Shown here: positions 1-11,200 of the stretch, piece after piece | How the letters are laid out: every line of letters starts with the position of its first letter | How positions within the stretch are numbered: the first letter of the stretch is position 1 | NCBI GenBank assembly: GCA_028752905.1 | Contig: JAQNBH010000003.1 | Coordinates: forward strand, 1,882,262 to 1,946,261 | Source: Cladorhizidae sp. MBARI D1340-BT2 | Taxonomy: Eukaryota; Porifera; Demospongiae; Poecilosclerida; Cladorhizidae | DNA: 64,000 nt | Direction of reading: 5' to 3' | Translations under genes and position numbers: made by a program | Notes under the pieces: generated by a model | Databases searched by the model: none | The model's input: the letters and a program-made list of their open reading frames with translations, nothing else | What the model was told of the DNA's origin: nothing

Positions 1-137
1 TAAAAGGTAAAATGTAATAATTATTCTGAACAGTAAGTTGAGCAATGCAATAACAAGTTACAATCACAATTCAGGTCAATCACTTAAGCAACAAAATTAA
101 GTAAAACAATCAGTTATATAGCTACCCTACCACTGAT

Positions 138-713
138 TTATTGCTGACATTGACTGCAATACCATGTCACACTAATATCTTCCACAGCATCCTTCGGTAC
201 ATTCACACACAGGATATGGTACCATTCTTTACAACCAGAGCAAGAGATCATATCACTATCTTCGGGCATTCTGCATACACAGAACACAGCCACTGGGTTC
301 ACTATCTGGACAGGCTTCTTGCTACATGTACGTCTCTCTTTCTTGACAGGGAACATCTCTTCCTTCTCAATGCACTTGTACAGGTGTTTCCTCATTGCAG
401 GCTGATCGAACTGCTGCTTCTCAGGTGATATTCCAGTAGCAAGACATGTTGCAAACGCTAACGAAAACCAACCACAATCACATGTGCCGCTCTGACGTTG
501 AACATCTATGAAATTTAAAGTAAAACTTTTGTTGCTGGTGTGTAAAATCGCAGCCACTTGACACTTCACATGTGCATTTACACTCGTGTACATGCTGTCA
601 TAAACGTTCACCACTCCATCAATTGATCCAACCATACCGACAGTTAGCCAGTGGCCTTGGCTATTGTTTACGACCTGGATAAATTCTCCTCTCTGTATGT
701 TGTAGGCACACAT
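138..713 (-). pseudogene. Ulp1/C48-like cysteine protease C-terminal half fused to a PHD finger (transposon-encoded)
   Basis: A 191-codon open segment. The first ~110 residues look like the catalytic half of a Ulp1-like (C48) protease: His21 in GHW, Asp39 in YDSMY, Gln74, and Cys80 in the CDCG motif, matching the His-Asp-Gln-Cys order of that fold. Residues ~143-190 carry a C4HC3 pattern typical of a PHD finger (FCVCRMP, CSGCKEWYH, WYCSQC). The catalytic residues are intact, unlike much of the rest of the element. The N-terminal half of the protease lies just upstream in another frame (723-1008). By analogy with related elements the protease may process an element polyprotein and the PHD finger may bind histone tails; both are inference. 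Confidence 0.7.
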
Positions 714-722
714 TTGTCCTAG

Positions 723-1008
723 TCAAGGCAGTTGTAGATCACACAGAGTTTGCCTTTGTAAGGGCCTCTGTCCTGCTGCCAAAATATTGTCAGTCAACCA
801 AGCTGTTGGGTGTAGCACAATCCCTTGATCTTCTCTTGTGAGTGAGACATCGGCCCATTTCGCTAGTTTGTTCGGCAGATTGCTAGACTGTACTGGGCTT
901 GTCGACGTAAGATCGATTACCATTGGAGTCTCTTCTGTCACCTTGCATTTGATCTGCCATTTCTTCCGGATTAGTGTCTTTGCCGCAATGTTTACTGTTC
1001 CGCCATTC
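723..1008 (-). pseudogene. N-terminal half of the Ulp1-like protease (relic)
   Basis: Minus-strand coding trace containing a segment like SLTREDQGIVLHPTAWLTDN, the typical start of transposon-encoded Ulp1-like domains (a helix and a W-L-D-D/N substrate-groove motif). The reading frame extends upstream of the first Met to a TTTTAG/AATGGC junction near 1008, which resembles a 3' splice site, so 1009 to about 1475 may be an intron of the element. It ends in a stop 10 bases before the next open segment, which continues the protease, so at least one frameshift separates the two halves. Confidence 0.55.
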
Positions 1009-1055
1009 TAAAAGAATTGAATAGAAAAACAAATGTGAATTTTGTTCCCCCACCT

Positions 1056-1454
1056 CATGCATGCATGTACATTACAACCTTCATTTACTATTATACTATG
1101 CTAGGCATGCATGTACATTACAAACTTCATTTACTATTATACTATTCTATGCATGCATGTACATTACAAACTTCATTTACTATTATACTATGCTATGCAT
1201 GCATGTACATTACAAACTTCATTTACTATTATACTATACTCTGCATGCATGTACATTACAAACTTCATTTACTATTATACTATGCTAGGCATGCATGTAC
1301 ATTACAAACTTCATTTACTATTATACTATGCTAGGCATGCATGTACATTACAAACTTCATTTACTATTATACTATGCTAGGCATGCATGTACATTACAAA
1401 CTTCATTTACTGTTATACTATGCTATGCATGCATGTACATTACAAACTTCATTT
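1056..1454 (+). repeat. 46-bp minisatellite, ~8.6 copies
   Basis: Tandem unit of 46 bp starting with GCATGCATGTACATTACAAA and ending in a TATTATACTATGCTAGG-like stretch; units differ by few substitutions. It lies between the Cys-rich and protease parts of the transposon relic, apparently within an intron of the element. Open frames across it are an effect of the repetition. Confidence 0.95.
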
Positions 1455-1474
1455 CATGTGAAAAAGCAGAAGAG

Positions 1475-1830
1475 TTAAAGATGAACATAACTGATGAGCA
1501 CCTTTCGTCTCGAGACAACTGGTCTCTCCGGTGGAGATTGTAGGCAATTACTACATGGCAGCCCCTGGTGACACTTGGAGGTGCACTTCGACCCTCTTTT
1601 CACACAAGAACATTTCTGTCCTCGACATCCAGCCTTACAACTGCAATGACCAACTTCAAACTCGTTAGTTGGGTTCAACTTCTTTGCTGCCTCTCTGAGT
1701 GACAACACTGGATCATTTTGCCACCGCTCCATCTTGAGGGGAAGGTTTCCAGCATAGAGTTCTAGATCGTTCTCACCGAAGCATATCTTCAGAACTCCAT
1801 ATGTGCACCTATAGATTTGGTAGATGAAAG
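1475..1830 (-). pseudogene. Cys-rich CXC-like segment of the transposon (relic)
   Basis: The minus-strand frame runs from about 1830, where codons for YQIYRCTYGVLK precede the first Met at 1732, down to a stop at 1475. It contains a dense Cys pattern (GHCSCKAGCRGQKCSCVKRG, then SKCTSKCHQGLPCSNC) resembling the Tesmin/TSO1-like CXC zinc-binding repeat often placed after the integrase in KRBA2-like elements of invertebrates. Probably a DNA-binding or zinc module of the same element. The coding trace stops before the 46-bp minisatellite. Confidence 0.55.
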
Positions 1831-2169
1831 GAAAACGGAACCAGTATGTACAACACTATGTAAACCTAAATCATATAATCTTTTAAATAGTTGATTCAAC
1901 AGTACCGTATTACCGGAAAAATTCGACGTTAACTTTTTTCAGATGGTATGGAGTCTACAAAATTTAAATACAAATATGTTTAAATGCATGAACTTTATTT
2001 CTTCAAATAATTGTGAATACGGAATAAATACGGTACAAAAGACTTGCAACATTAAAAAGTGCAATATAATAGATAGTAGCTAATAAGTATATATCAAGCA
2101 AATACAAATGTCAATTTCTACACATTGCAACCGCATGCTCAAGTTTTATGTTCAAATTATTAGTTGGCA

Positions 2170-2565
2170 ATTTTACGGCAATATGGTACATGATATAGTT
2201 ACAATACTGTCTAACCTGAGCCGATAATATATATTTTTTGCCCCAGGCGCTCCACTATGACGCATGGTAAATGATGTTGAGGCACGATCAATTCTTGCTA
2301 TCTTGACACTGACATAGTTGCAGGAGAGAACACCATAATCTTCCTTCTCTTGCCTTTGCAATATTTCAGCTGCATTTTCTCAGCATTGTCTCCTGTATCT
2401 CTTGTCTGCTTCTTCACGCAACTTCTGGTGTTTATGTTTCTTCTTGATCATCATGTCCAGGGGCACCATCATCCAACATAGTATGCTTGCCACTCGCTCC
2501 AGATCTGTCATCACCTTCATCCAACATAGTATGCTCGCTTGCTCCAGGTTTGCCATCACCTTCAT
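2170..2565 (-). pseudogene. Basic linker region of the transposon protein (relic)
   Basis: Two minus-strand fragments in different frames: a Lys/Arg-rich stretch (IKKKHKHQKLREEADKRYRRQC) near 2380-2450, then QRQEKEDYGVLSCNYVSVKI with ARIDRAS near 2290-2361. This is the kind of sequence found between the integrase core and the Cys-rich region in KRBA2-like elements. Weak by itself; supported by position and strand. Plus-strand open frames here show only imperfect ~55-bp repeats around 2460-2610. Confidence 0.4.
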
Positions 2566-2825
2566 CTAGGTTAGTATGCTCGCCACTCACTCCAGATTCA
2601 TCTCCACTCACAAACAGGCTTCTACATCCTCATCTGGCTAATCTTAGCTCCGGGGGACACATTGTGCCAAGGAGGCTGTCCATACACAAGCTCATGTGGA
2701 CATGTCTTCATACCATACCATGAACAGTCGTGTTCAACTGATCTGAAAGTGCATGTTAACAAATGAATATGTATTCATTCATTATTGGACAACAATTTCA
2801 TAGCTATCTAGGTAGAAACTTGCTG

Positions 2826-3240
2826 TTAATTAACGCTAAACTTACACTGAATGCCATTGTGTCCATATGGTTGATAATCGCTGTCCCTGCCACCATATTC
2901 ATGAAGCCGAACTCCCAAAAGGTTTTCCACCATATGGTTGCCTTGTTCGACAAGCCCCTGGAACCTAGGATTGCGAGGTCTGCCATTGACGATGGTCACT
3001 TGACCAGGCCACTCTTTCACCACACTATGAACAATTTCGTTTATAAATTCATGACCATTGTCCGAGTGTAGGATTCTTGGTACACCAATGGAAAAAACAT
3101 GGTTCTGAAGGCTCACTGCAACCTCTGCTCCAGACTTCCTACTAAGTGGAAACAAGACATGCCAGTGGTCCATGTAATGGCCAATCCATCGGTAGGTACC
3201 ATCTGGACGATCTCATGTCTATCAGGTCAATCTGAAAGGT
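2826..3240 (-). pseudogene. Integrase catalytic core (rve/DDE) relic
   Basis: The minus strand encodes a recognisable retroviral-type integrase core. The first catalytic Asp is in FQIDLIDMR at about 3210-3238, then a frameshift, then DHWHVLFPLSRKSGAEVAVS, the second Asp in RILHSDNGHEF, and the Glu in NPRFQGLVEQGNHMVENLLG. The spacing fits DDE integrases of the KRBA2/Ginger group. The segment after the Glu degrades in the last ~20 residues. At least one frameshift (~3170-3190) prevents expression as one protein. Confidence 0.75.
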
Positions 3241-3249
3241 ACAGACGTC

Positions 3250-4510
3250 ATGAATAAGACAAATGACATACTAATGGATGCTAGGCATTTTGTGGTGAGC
3301 GAAGCACCTTACTATATCAAAGAGATAATCTTGTAATTTTATACACTTCACACCTGTACATTTTTAAAATTATTATTTTGTCTTTATTATTTATTATAGG
3401 AATGGCCATACAAACATCCCTAAGAAGATTGATGCACAGAGTTGGTTGAAGAGTTCCAGACCTTATGAAGCAAGATGAACGAGACAATTAACTGCATACG
3501 TAGGAATCTAATTAAGTGCTTAGTAGAGTATCCAATGTTAAGATATGTTATATCAGTCAGATTTCCCTTTTCTGTTCCAGTTCTTATGTACCATGAAAGA
3601 TATACACTCCCCCCTCTCCCCCCACCCCACACACACAACCCACCCCTTCAAGAAGGAGCCAAAGTTGTGGCCACATTCACCAGCAGCAAATGCATGTCAG
3701 GCTTCCAACCAACAGGAGAACGCTGAGTCTCCACCCAGTAAAAAACAGCTGCAATAACCCTTAGTGGATTTTCCACTTGTGCATTTGAGTCAGAAATAGA
3801 GTTCTATTAGTGCACATAGCACATGAGGGAACTCCACTGCACAAACACACCCATAATGCCTGATAAATCATGACTGAGTGCATAGAATGGACAAGCACAG
3901 TGTCCTCTATGGGTAGCTATATACTTGGTATTCAGAAAAGAAATGTTTGACAACAAAATTAAGCCAAACTCATATATACCAGTGTCTTCAATTTAATCCA
4001 TGAGCAAGGTTACCAGTTTTACATCTTACTACTGAAAAAAGTTCACTCCCAGAAACAGAGTAGACCATAACTTTCGCTATGCAGTAGCTAGTACAGGTAA
4101 GAACAGGGTGTTATTAGGCAAGTAGTAGCCAGTAAACTCCAGCTACACAAACTCTAATTCATCATACCAATACTTCTCCTTGTCAAGCCCAACATCAGGT
4201 AGCGAGAGGAAAAAATATAGTGTTATAGCTATTAGCTTAGTGACCATAAGCTACGGAGAAAGAGAGAGCAGCTCCCGAGCAGGTAACAATCTGCTTAGAA
4301 GAATTCTTCTCCCTATTTGCAGAGAAGACCATTACAGTTTATAAATGCCTGTTAAAATATAGGTGGATGACACTAGTTCTTTTTTTAATGGGTGACTTAC
4401 CGTCTTCGCATGCTTCATAGCCTCATGCATATAAACAGATGCACGCATGTAGCACAAAGTTCCCCATCCAACTCGAATGTGAGAGCTCACTTCGCTCACC
4501 AATGAAGGCT
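3250..4510. other. No gene seen; interior of transposon relic or unrelated insertion
   Basis: Between the integrase core and the H2C2 segment I see no convincing coding sequence. Short open frames around 3475-3757 are C-rich (CCCCTCTCCCCCCACCCCAC) and have no recognisable domain. This stretch may be an intron of the element or a later insertion. Confidence 0.5.
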
Positions 4511-4514
4511 ATAA

Positions 4515-4701
4515 CTACCTAATACTGTCGTTGAAGCCTTTGAGTAAAAGAACACATGAACAGCACATACCTGTCCCCTTCAGCTTGAGCGGGGCTCTGG
4601 TGTTCTGAGACTTGCTTGTGTGGCAGATCAAGCATAGCTCCACAAACTTTTCTATAGCACACCTTGGTATGCACTCGTACATCTTCCCAATCTGCAAGCA
4701 T
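4515..4701 (-). pseudogene. Integrase H2C2 zinc-binding segment relic
   Basis: The minus strand encodes YECIPRCAIEKFVELCLICH followed by TSKSQNTRAPLKLKGTG, the C-terminal half of an integrase H2C2 zinc-binding domain as found immediately N-terminal to KRBA2-like integrase cores (C-x2-C pair followed by a RAPLKP-like stretch). It lies upstream, in transcription order, of the core at 2826-3240, as expected. Confidence 0.55.
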
Positions 4702-5077
4702 AAAAATGCATATTATGCTACAACATGAAGCACACTATGTTATATTTTACCATTAAAAAATTATTTAACCTCAATAACTGTCTTTTTTGATCCAATGTGA
4801 CCCTTTTCCTTGCAATGTACTCCATCGATGATATCAAAGAAATCCTCTAACACTAACACTCAGAAGGTAGGGTCGTTCTCATTCTGAAACATGACAATGA
4901 GACCAGATACTGTTGTCATGATTCACAACTACTTTATTATATATTAATTTTTTGTACAATATAATGTATCTTTTTCTTTGCTGGCAGGCACAGAACATCA
5001 GTGAGTCCCATTGCCCACAGTTCAATATAGAAAGCCCCTCTGTTTAACCCATTGCTTAAACTTTGGGCAGTAGTCTT

Positions 5078-5281
5078 TTAGTCTTTTGAACAGGACGCAT
5101 TTTTGAGAGTATTTATAATTTTTTCAGCTACTTCTTTTGTCACTGCTTTGCTCCTCTTGACGCCCTCATCTTCAATGTACTTTTTTGTAATAAAAGTGTT
5201 AAACAGCTCTCTCTGTTCTTCCATTATATTATATTCAACTGTTTGTGCGCCTTTACACGCATTTGATGGAATGGCGCCCAA
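5078..5281 (-). pseudogene. N-terminal segment of KRBA2-like transposon protein
   Basis: The minus strand encodes an acidic/basic stretch (REELFNTFITKKYIEDEGVK-like core, then SKAVTKEVAEKIINTLKN) similar to the N-terminal region preceding the zinc-binding domain in KRBA2-like proteins. The flanking 5224-5487 segment is open in another frame and has no recognised domain. Assignment rests mainly on context. Confidence 0.4.
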
Positions 5282-5839
5282 ACGGTGAATCCACGGTTTG
5301 GGTAGCGCATTCCATGGTTGGGCAGATCTGCGGAATTGTGATCAAATGGTCTGGTCTCTTCCTGTCTGACTGCTGTTTCTGGAAGTCCTTCAACTGAAGA
5401 AAGCTGCACTCTGCCAACCTGGAAGGATTTCTTTGCTATACTACATAGCTTTAGTTTGTTGAGGTCATTCTTGTACCAAAACTTCATCGTTCAATATAAA
5501 AAATAAATATAGTGATAGCTAACAGCTTATTGATTGGTATCTGCTTACGTTTCATTTCCAGTAGGTACAGCTTTGGTCCCATGGACTCTATCTCTGCTAT
5601 ATCTTGAGGTACATAGCTCCTGAGCCTGCTGGAAGAGCTTTGTTTTCTTTCCAAAGTAGAGGTCTATATCCGCATCAACATTCATGCACGTATTTTATGC
5701 TTCACAATCTACAATTAGAATTTTTAATATGTTTATATAATGGCATAAAAGTTTAAATATACAAGAAATATGCTGAGACCTGCCCCAATTTGGATCTATT
5801 TATCTTGGTGTGTGTTTATCATGTAAGTCAAAATATTTT

Positions 5840-6235
5840 ATAGACCATTCTCATGTTGCTTATACTGTCCCTATCAAGTTTACTTTTAATTATATAGTAA
5901 TAATTGTATCAATATATATATATACACACACACTCTCATGTTACTTATACTGTCCCTATCAAGTTTACATGTCATTACCTTTAGTTATGTAGTAATGATT
6001 ATGTGTCAATGTATATGTACAGACACATTCTCATGTTGCTTATAATGTCCCTATCAATAACATTAAGATCACCTTCTCAATAATACTTCAAATTGTATTC
6101 ACTCATTTCGACTAGACTAGATGCTTTAGCCTTCATCCTGATGAAGGTTAGAGCATCTAGTCAAGTGAATACAATTTGAAGAGAATGGTGATGTTATTAT
6201 GTCAACTACGAGTTCATCGAGTGTCCCTATCAAGT
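5840..6235 (+). repeat. Diverged ~85-bp direct repeats
   Basis: The phrase TCTCATGTTGCTTATACTGT followed by CCCTATCAAGTTTACATG recurs at about 5850, 5935, 6030 and (second half only) 6221. The units are diverged and mixed with TA and CA microsatellite; the 6089-6178 hairpin interrupts the series. Confidence 0.7.
6089..6178. repeat. 90-bp imperfect palindrome (hairpin / MITE-like)
   Basis: The left arm begins CAAATTGTATTCACT and continues through AGATGCT to CCTTCATC; the right arm is its near-perfect reverse complement starting GATGAAGG and ending AGTGAATACAATTTG. The arms are about 40 nt with a few mismatches and a small bulge, and almost no loop. It could be a tiny fold-back element; I see nothing to show it is transcribed. 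Confidence 0.75.
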
Positions 6236-6239
6236 TTAC

Positions 6240-6860
6240 ATGTTATTAACTCTAGTTGTCTTGCTGTAGTTATGTGTCTTGTAACATTGATTGCCATTAT
6301 CTCAAGATCAACTTTTTATCTTGGGAAACAATTGTTCTCAGACAATTTTCAATATTGCACATATATATATACACCTTGAACATCTGTGCCATAAGTTCAT
6401 TCATTTTGTGCTAAGCTCAGAAGCATTTTAGCATTATGTAACAGCTGAAAGTAGCCTAATTATATGTGGATGACAAGTGACATTTTATTTAACCTGTGGA
6501 ACATGTTTCCTTGTGTCATTGATACTCTTTGTCATTGAGGAAAATCACATCCAGAGGAAGAAAATTTGTTAATGTGTTTTTTAATTTATTGACAATTGTC
6601 ACGCTAACCTGACCATGGCCAGCACAATCGCAGTAGTGGTGTGTACCAAACTCCTCTGCTAACTGCAAGATGAATCTTGAGAGAAAATGAAAAAGAATAT
6701 CAAGAATACCTGAAAGTTGACTAGACTATCACCTTGCTATTTGTATGTTTCTTGTGTCAGTTTGTGGACTTCACTGCATTTGTGAGGTCCTGGACTGCAA
6801 TTTATTATTGTTCAAGAGTCATTTGCTCATAACCTTGATCACGTGAATATAATCAAGGTT
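6240..6860. other. No gene seen
   Basis: AT-rich, low-complexity intergenic sequence without recognisable coding potential or clear repeats. Confidence 0.5.
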
Positions 6861-6867
6861 ATTTGGA

Positions 6868-7620
6868 AAGAATTCAAGAAAACGTTTGGGAGGAAACTGG
6901 TTGGAGGGAGTAATACAGTTGCAGGGGTGGCAGTAAGAGGGGACCTGGGCTGGAGCAGAGAAGGGAAGAAAAGAAAGTGTTATTTGGATGGAGGTTGCAG
7001 AGAATGAGTGAAGATAGGCTAGTGAAAAAAGTTGTGGCCTGTTAAGTGATTGTCCAGGTTGGTGGGCAGAGTTTTGTGAGCTGAAAAGGAAGTTTGGGGG
7101 GGAAGGAGCATTGGAGATAGTAGGCTGAAGTGAGACATGGAGGAATTGTGTAAGGGATGTTCATAAAGTAGGAGGCCTCAAGTGGTAAAGTTAGTTAAAG
7201 AAGAGTTTGGACAAGAAAGATATGTAAGAGGACTTAATGACACAGGGAAAGTGAGGCTGAGATTTAGATTAAGGATGGCATCAGCGGGACTCTTGGGTGA
7301 CAAGGTGAGGTGTGGTATGTGCCGGGATGGTAGATGTGAGCTATGTGATGAAGGTGTTGTGTTGTGGAAGATGTGCATTTCTTGTTGTAATATGGGGAGT
7401 TCACTGGTGATCGGGAAAGATGATTGGATATGGTTGAGGGCATTGAAGGGTCTGAAAGAGTGGGTGGTAGAATGGAGAAATGAAGATGAAGAAGGGCTAA
7501 TGTTGGGTCAGTAGCAGGGGTGAAGGAAGAGGTGTTAGATAGAGTAGACAGAATTGTAATGGTAAATGTGCTCAACTGGTGGGAGAAGAGGAAATACTTA
7601 ATGTTTGGCACCTGTCTTTG
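6868..7620 (+). mobile_element. Non-LTR retrotransposon (LINE) ORF C-terminal tail, decayed
   Basis: Frameshifted plus-strand traces include VAVRGDLGW near 6930, MSEDRLVKKVV near 7005, and an open stretch 7182-7514 with RFRLRMASAGLLGDKVRCGM and CRDGRCELCDEG. The Cys-x2-Cys...Cys-x2-Cys pattern after an Arg-rich helix is typical of the zinc-knuckle-like tail that follows the reverse transcriptase in many LINE proteins. A short piece (EVLDRVDRIVMVNVLNWWEKRK) follows at 7526-7590, and then a C-rich 3' end (17-C run near 7627). The reverse transcriptase itself is not present, consistent with 5' truncation. Element orientation is the same as CYB5R; it ends about 600 bp upstream of the CYB5R start codon. 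Confidence 0.6.
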
Positions 7621-7689
7621 GCACCTCCCCCCCCCCCCCCCCCTCCCCTCCCCATCCCCAAACAAAGTCCTTGTAATTCTCATTATGTT

Positions 7690-8222
7690 GCTGTTAATTC
7701 ATGTTTTTTTCCTCTTTTCTAGTAGTCCATGTCATTTATTGGAACAGATTGCACTAAAAAGTGGACATGGTCTGTTTGTACGTACTTGGTGATGGCCTAT
7801 CCAAGGCTCAACAGAACAATTAAATTTTCGGAGATTCATCAACTTTTACCTGACTGGGCCTTGGGTTAGCTAACTCCTCGAATTAGGCTATAACGCGAGC
7901 TAAGCTAGTCCTCGCGTGGTCAGCAGAGGAAGGTGACCCACAGATATTTTTTAACGGTAGTCATGGGGGTTCGCAGATACGCCACTTATTTTCTCTTCCT
8001 CTCACTTCCCATACGTACCCTACACCCTTCTCCCCTGGGACCTGATTTCACCGGTCTAACGTATCCCCTTGACTATCCAAGTGACGTCTGACACCAGGTA
8101 ATGATCACCTTTCAACTTTGTCCAGTTCAACACTAAAAAGGCGGATCTCTGACTTTTGTTCTATACGCTGACCTCGTTCTGAATCTTGATTGCTGATTTG
8201 GAGCTCTCCAAGTTCATCTGCA
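7690..8222 (+). promoter_or_regulatory. Probable CYB5R upstream / 5'UTR region (no defined motif)
   Basis: Unique sequence directly before the first coding exon. It contains a modestly CpG-bearing stretch around 7885-7925 and no TATA box that I would defend. The transcription start cannot be placed from sequence alone; this entry marks the only plausible promoter interval, bounded upstream by the LINE relic. Confidence 0.35.
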
Positions 8223-8234
8223 ATGGCGTTCGAG
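8223..8234 (+). CDS. CYB5R: CYB5R exon 1 (start codon, 4 codons)
   Basis: ATGGCGTTCGAG (MAFE) in a good start context (CAATGG), followed directly by the donor GTGAGG. Phase 0. This is the only ATG that joins in frame to exon 2 across the short 100-bp intron. A start further upstream through an unseen exon cannot be excluded. Confidence 0.75.
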
Positions 8235-11200
8235 GTGAGGCTGTGTGTTCATTTGAGTGCGAGGCACGCTATAGCTAGTGCTTGCTGCAAACCTACCTGA
8301 GGTAACCTATCAGCAAGTTCGTTTCATTTTGCAGGCTATTGGTGGGGCGAATGGTCTGTTTCTGACCGCACTAGCAGCATGTGGAATTGCTCTGGCAATA
8401 GCTTACTTTGTCAGGAGAAACCATTCAACAGGTTTGCCAGCCAGATATTGCAAGCCATCAGGTCCACCTCCCCCCAAGCCACTGAAAGGTCCTGCGGCCC
8501 TCAGCTCCATAGAGAAGCGATCCTTCAAGCTGGTGAAGAAGAAGAATGTCAGTCATGATACGAGAAAGTTTACTTTTTCACTTCAGAGCAAGAACCATGT
8601 GTTGGGGTTGCCAGTAGGTGAGAAAGAATTCTGTGTGATTATCTCATGATTCAACAGCAGTATGTGTAGTAGCTATAATTATGTGCAGGTAGAAATTATG
8701 TAGAGAACCTAGTGGCTACACACTGTTTTACTATTTTGACTGGAAGGACATTGCAGTGACATGCAACACTGGAATCCAGTTATGTGGTTTGCAGACATGC
8801 ATTTAACATGCCACATTTCTGAATCGTGGTTGTGCGGTATCTCTGGTATATTCGTATGGTTGCCCTTCCTTTCAAGATTCACACTAGCAGGCATTGTGGT
8901 GTGTTTTGCGGCTAGTCTGATGTGCTGCCAGATAGATAATGATCCCCCATTGCAGGTTGGCTACACTCTGCCCAATAATGTGCCTGTAGGGGGGGGGGGC
9001 ACTTAGATGGTGGCACTTGCTTATTGTTGTGGGAGACTGTGTGTGTGTGTCATTTGTTGTGCAAACTCCTCAGGTATTGGATATTGGAGTACTCTATTGG
9101 AATGCTAATGACAGTTGTGAGGTTGCTCCTCATAGGTTCCTGCTCGTTATGCACATGTGCTTGTAACACATCAGAAAGAAAACTACTGCAACAAGAAGCA
9201 CACACCTAACAAGAAGCAGGTGCCTAACAAGAAGCATGCGCCTAACAAGAAGCACGCGCCTAACAAGAAGCACGCGCCTAACAAGAAGCACGCGCCTAAC
9301 AAGAAGCACGCGCCTAACAAGAAGCACGTGCCTAACTATAAGCACGTACCTAACGAGAAGCACGCACCTAACAAGAAGCACACGCCTAACAAGAAGCACG
9401 CGCCTAACAAGAAGCATGCGCCTAATAGTCATGAGCAGTGCGTGCCAAACTTACCGTCACTTGTTTAGCAAGACTTGAGAGGTCATAGTGCAGCGATGAG
9501 CTCTCAAACCATAGCAGTTATAAAGGATATAATCCGGAAAGTGTTCGAGATCATCACATTTATGATATGGTCTGGAGGCCATTCAATGGGGAAACGCTAT
9601 GTGCAGGGAATGACGAAGAAATGTTTTTGATAGACATGGCGTTGGTATCTTGCTCCAGATAGACATCACTGCCACAGAACCGTTTCTCCGCCCGGCCTAC
9701 CAACAGTTTGCTTCTCTCCCTCATGTTCCTCAGCAATGAGCTGAGTCAGCAAAAACTTCATGCTTTGGGGGAGGGGGGGGGGGGGGGGGGGATCATAGGT
9801 TCAATTAAGAGAATGTAATTAGGTCGTCAGAATAACACCACAGGATATGCACCTACAAAAAATGTGTGCCAGATTTTTTTTTACCATTTTAACCCAGTTG
9901 TAGTCAACCTTTACCATATTAACCCTGGTGTAGTCATCTTTTACCATATTAACCCTGGTGTAGTCATCTTTTACCATATTAACCCTGGTGTAGTCAACTT
10001 TTACCATATTAACCCTTGTGTAGTCATCTTTTACCATATTAACCCTGGTGTAGTCATCTTTTACCATATTAACCCTGGTGTAGTCATCTTTTACCATAGT
10101 AACCCTGGTGTAGTCATCTTTTACCATATTAACCCTGGTGTAGTCATCTTTTACCATATTAACCCTGGTGTAGTCATCTTTTACCATATTAACCCTGGTG
10201 TAGTCATCTTTTACCATATTAACCCTTGTGTAGTCATCTTTTACCATATTAACCCTGGTGTAGTCATCTTTTACCATATTAACCCTGGTGTAGTCATCTT
10301 TTACCATATTAACCCTTGTGTAGTCAGCTTTTACCATATTAACCCTGGTGTAGTCATCTTTTACCATATTAACCCTGGTGTAGTCATCTTTTACCATATT
10401 AACCCTGGTGTAGTCATCTTTTACCATATTAACCCTGGTGTAGTCATCTTTTACCATATTAACCCTGGTGTAGTCATCTTTTACCATATTAACCCTGGTG
10501 TAGTCATCTTTTACCATATTAACCCTGGTGTAGTCAACTTTTACCATATTAACCCTGGTGTAGTCATCTTTTACCATATTAACCCTGGTGTAGTCATCTT
10601 TTACCATATTAACCCTGGTGTAGTCATCTTTTACCATATTAACCCTGGTGTAGTCATCTTTTACCATATTAACCCTGGTGTAGTCATCTTTTACCATATT
10701 AACCCTGGTGTAGTCATCTTTTACCATATTAACCCTGGTGTAGTCATCTTTTACCATATTAACCCTGGTGTAGTCATCTTTTACCATATTAACCCTGGTG
10801 TAGTCATCTTTTACCATATTAACCCTGGTGTAGTCATCTTTTACCATATTAACCCTGGTGTAGTCATCTTTTACCATATTAACCCTGGTGTAGTCATCTT
10901 TTACCATATTAACCCTGGTGTAGTCATCTTTTACCATATTAACCCTGGTGTAGTCATCTTTTACCATATTAACCCTGGTGTAGTCATCTTTTACCATATT
11001 AACCCTGGTGTAGTCATCTTTTACCATATTAACCCTGGTGTAGTCAACTTTTACCATATTAACCCTTGTGTAGTCATCTTTTACCATATTAACCCTGGTG
11101 TAGTCATCTTTTACCATATTAACCCTGGTGTAGTCATCTTTTACCATATTAACCCTGGTGTAGTCATCTTTTACCATATTAACCCTGGTGTAGTCATCTT

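Larger units (their letters stand above)
138..5487 (-). mobile_element. Decayed integrase-type DNA transposon (KRBA2/Ginger-like) with Ulp1 protease and PHD modules
   Basis: Read on the minus strand from about 5.5 kb down to 0.14 kb, a series of broken coding pieces appears in the order expected for one element: an N-terminal segment, an H2C2 integrase zinc-binding segment, an integrase catalytic core, a basic linker, a Cys-rich CXC-like segment, a Ulp1-like cysteine protease and a PHD finger. KRBA2-like and Ginger-type elements are known to carry such integrases, and Ginger elements can add protease and PHD domains. The pieces lie in different frames with stops and non-coding stretches between them, so the copy is dead or its introns are not resolved. 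I did not find terminal inverted repeats or a target-site duplication; the downstream end may lie before base 1. The exact family assignment is inference. Confidence 0.65.

Noticed and set aside
141..428. Plus-strand frame opposite the Ulp1-PHD segment
   Set aside because: Shadow of the minus-strand coding sequence, which has clear protease and PHD motifs.
8278..8334. Continuation of the exon 2 frame upstream of the acceptor as coding
   Set aside because: The frame is open by chance; CATTTTGCAG/GC gives a good acceptor and exon 1 (MAFE) joins in phase.
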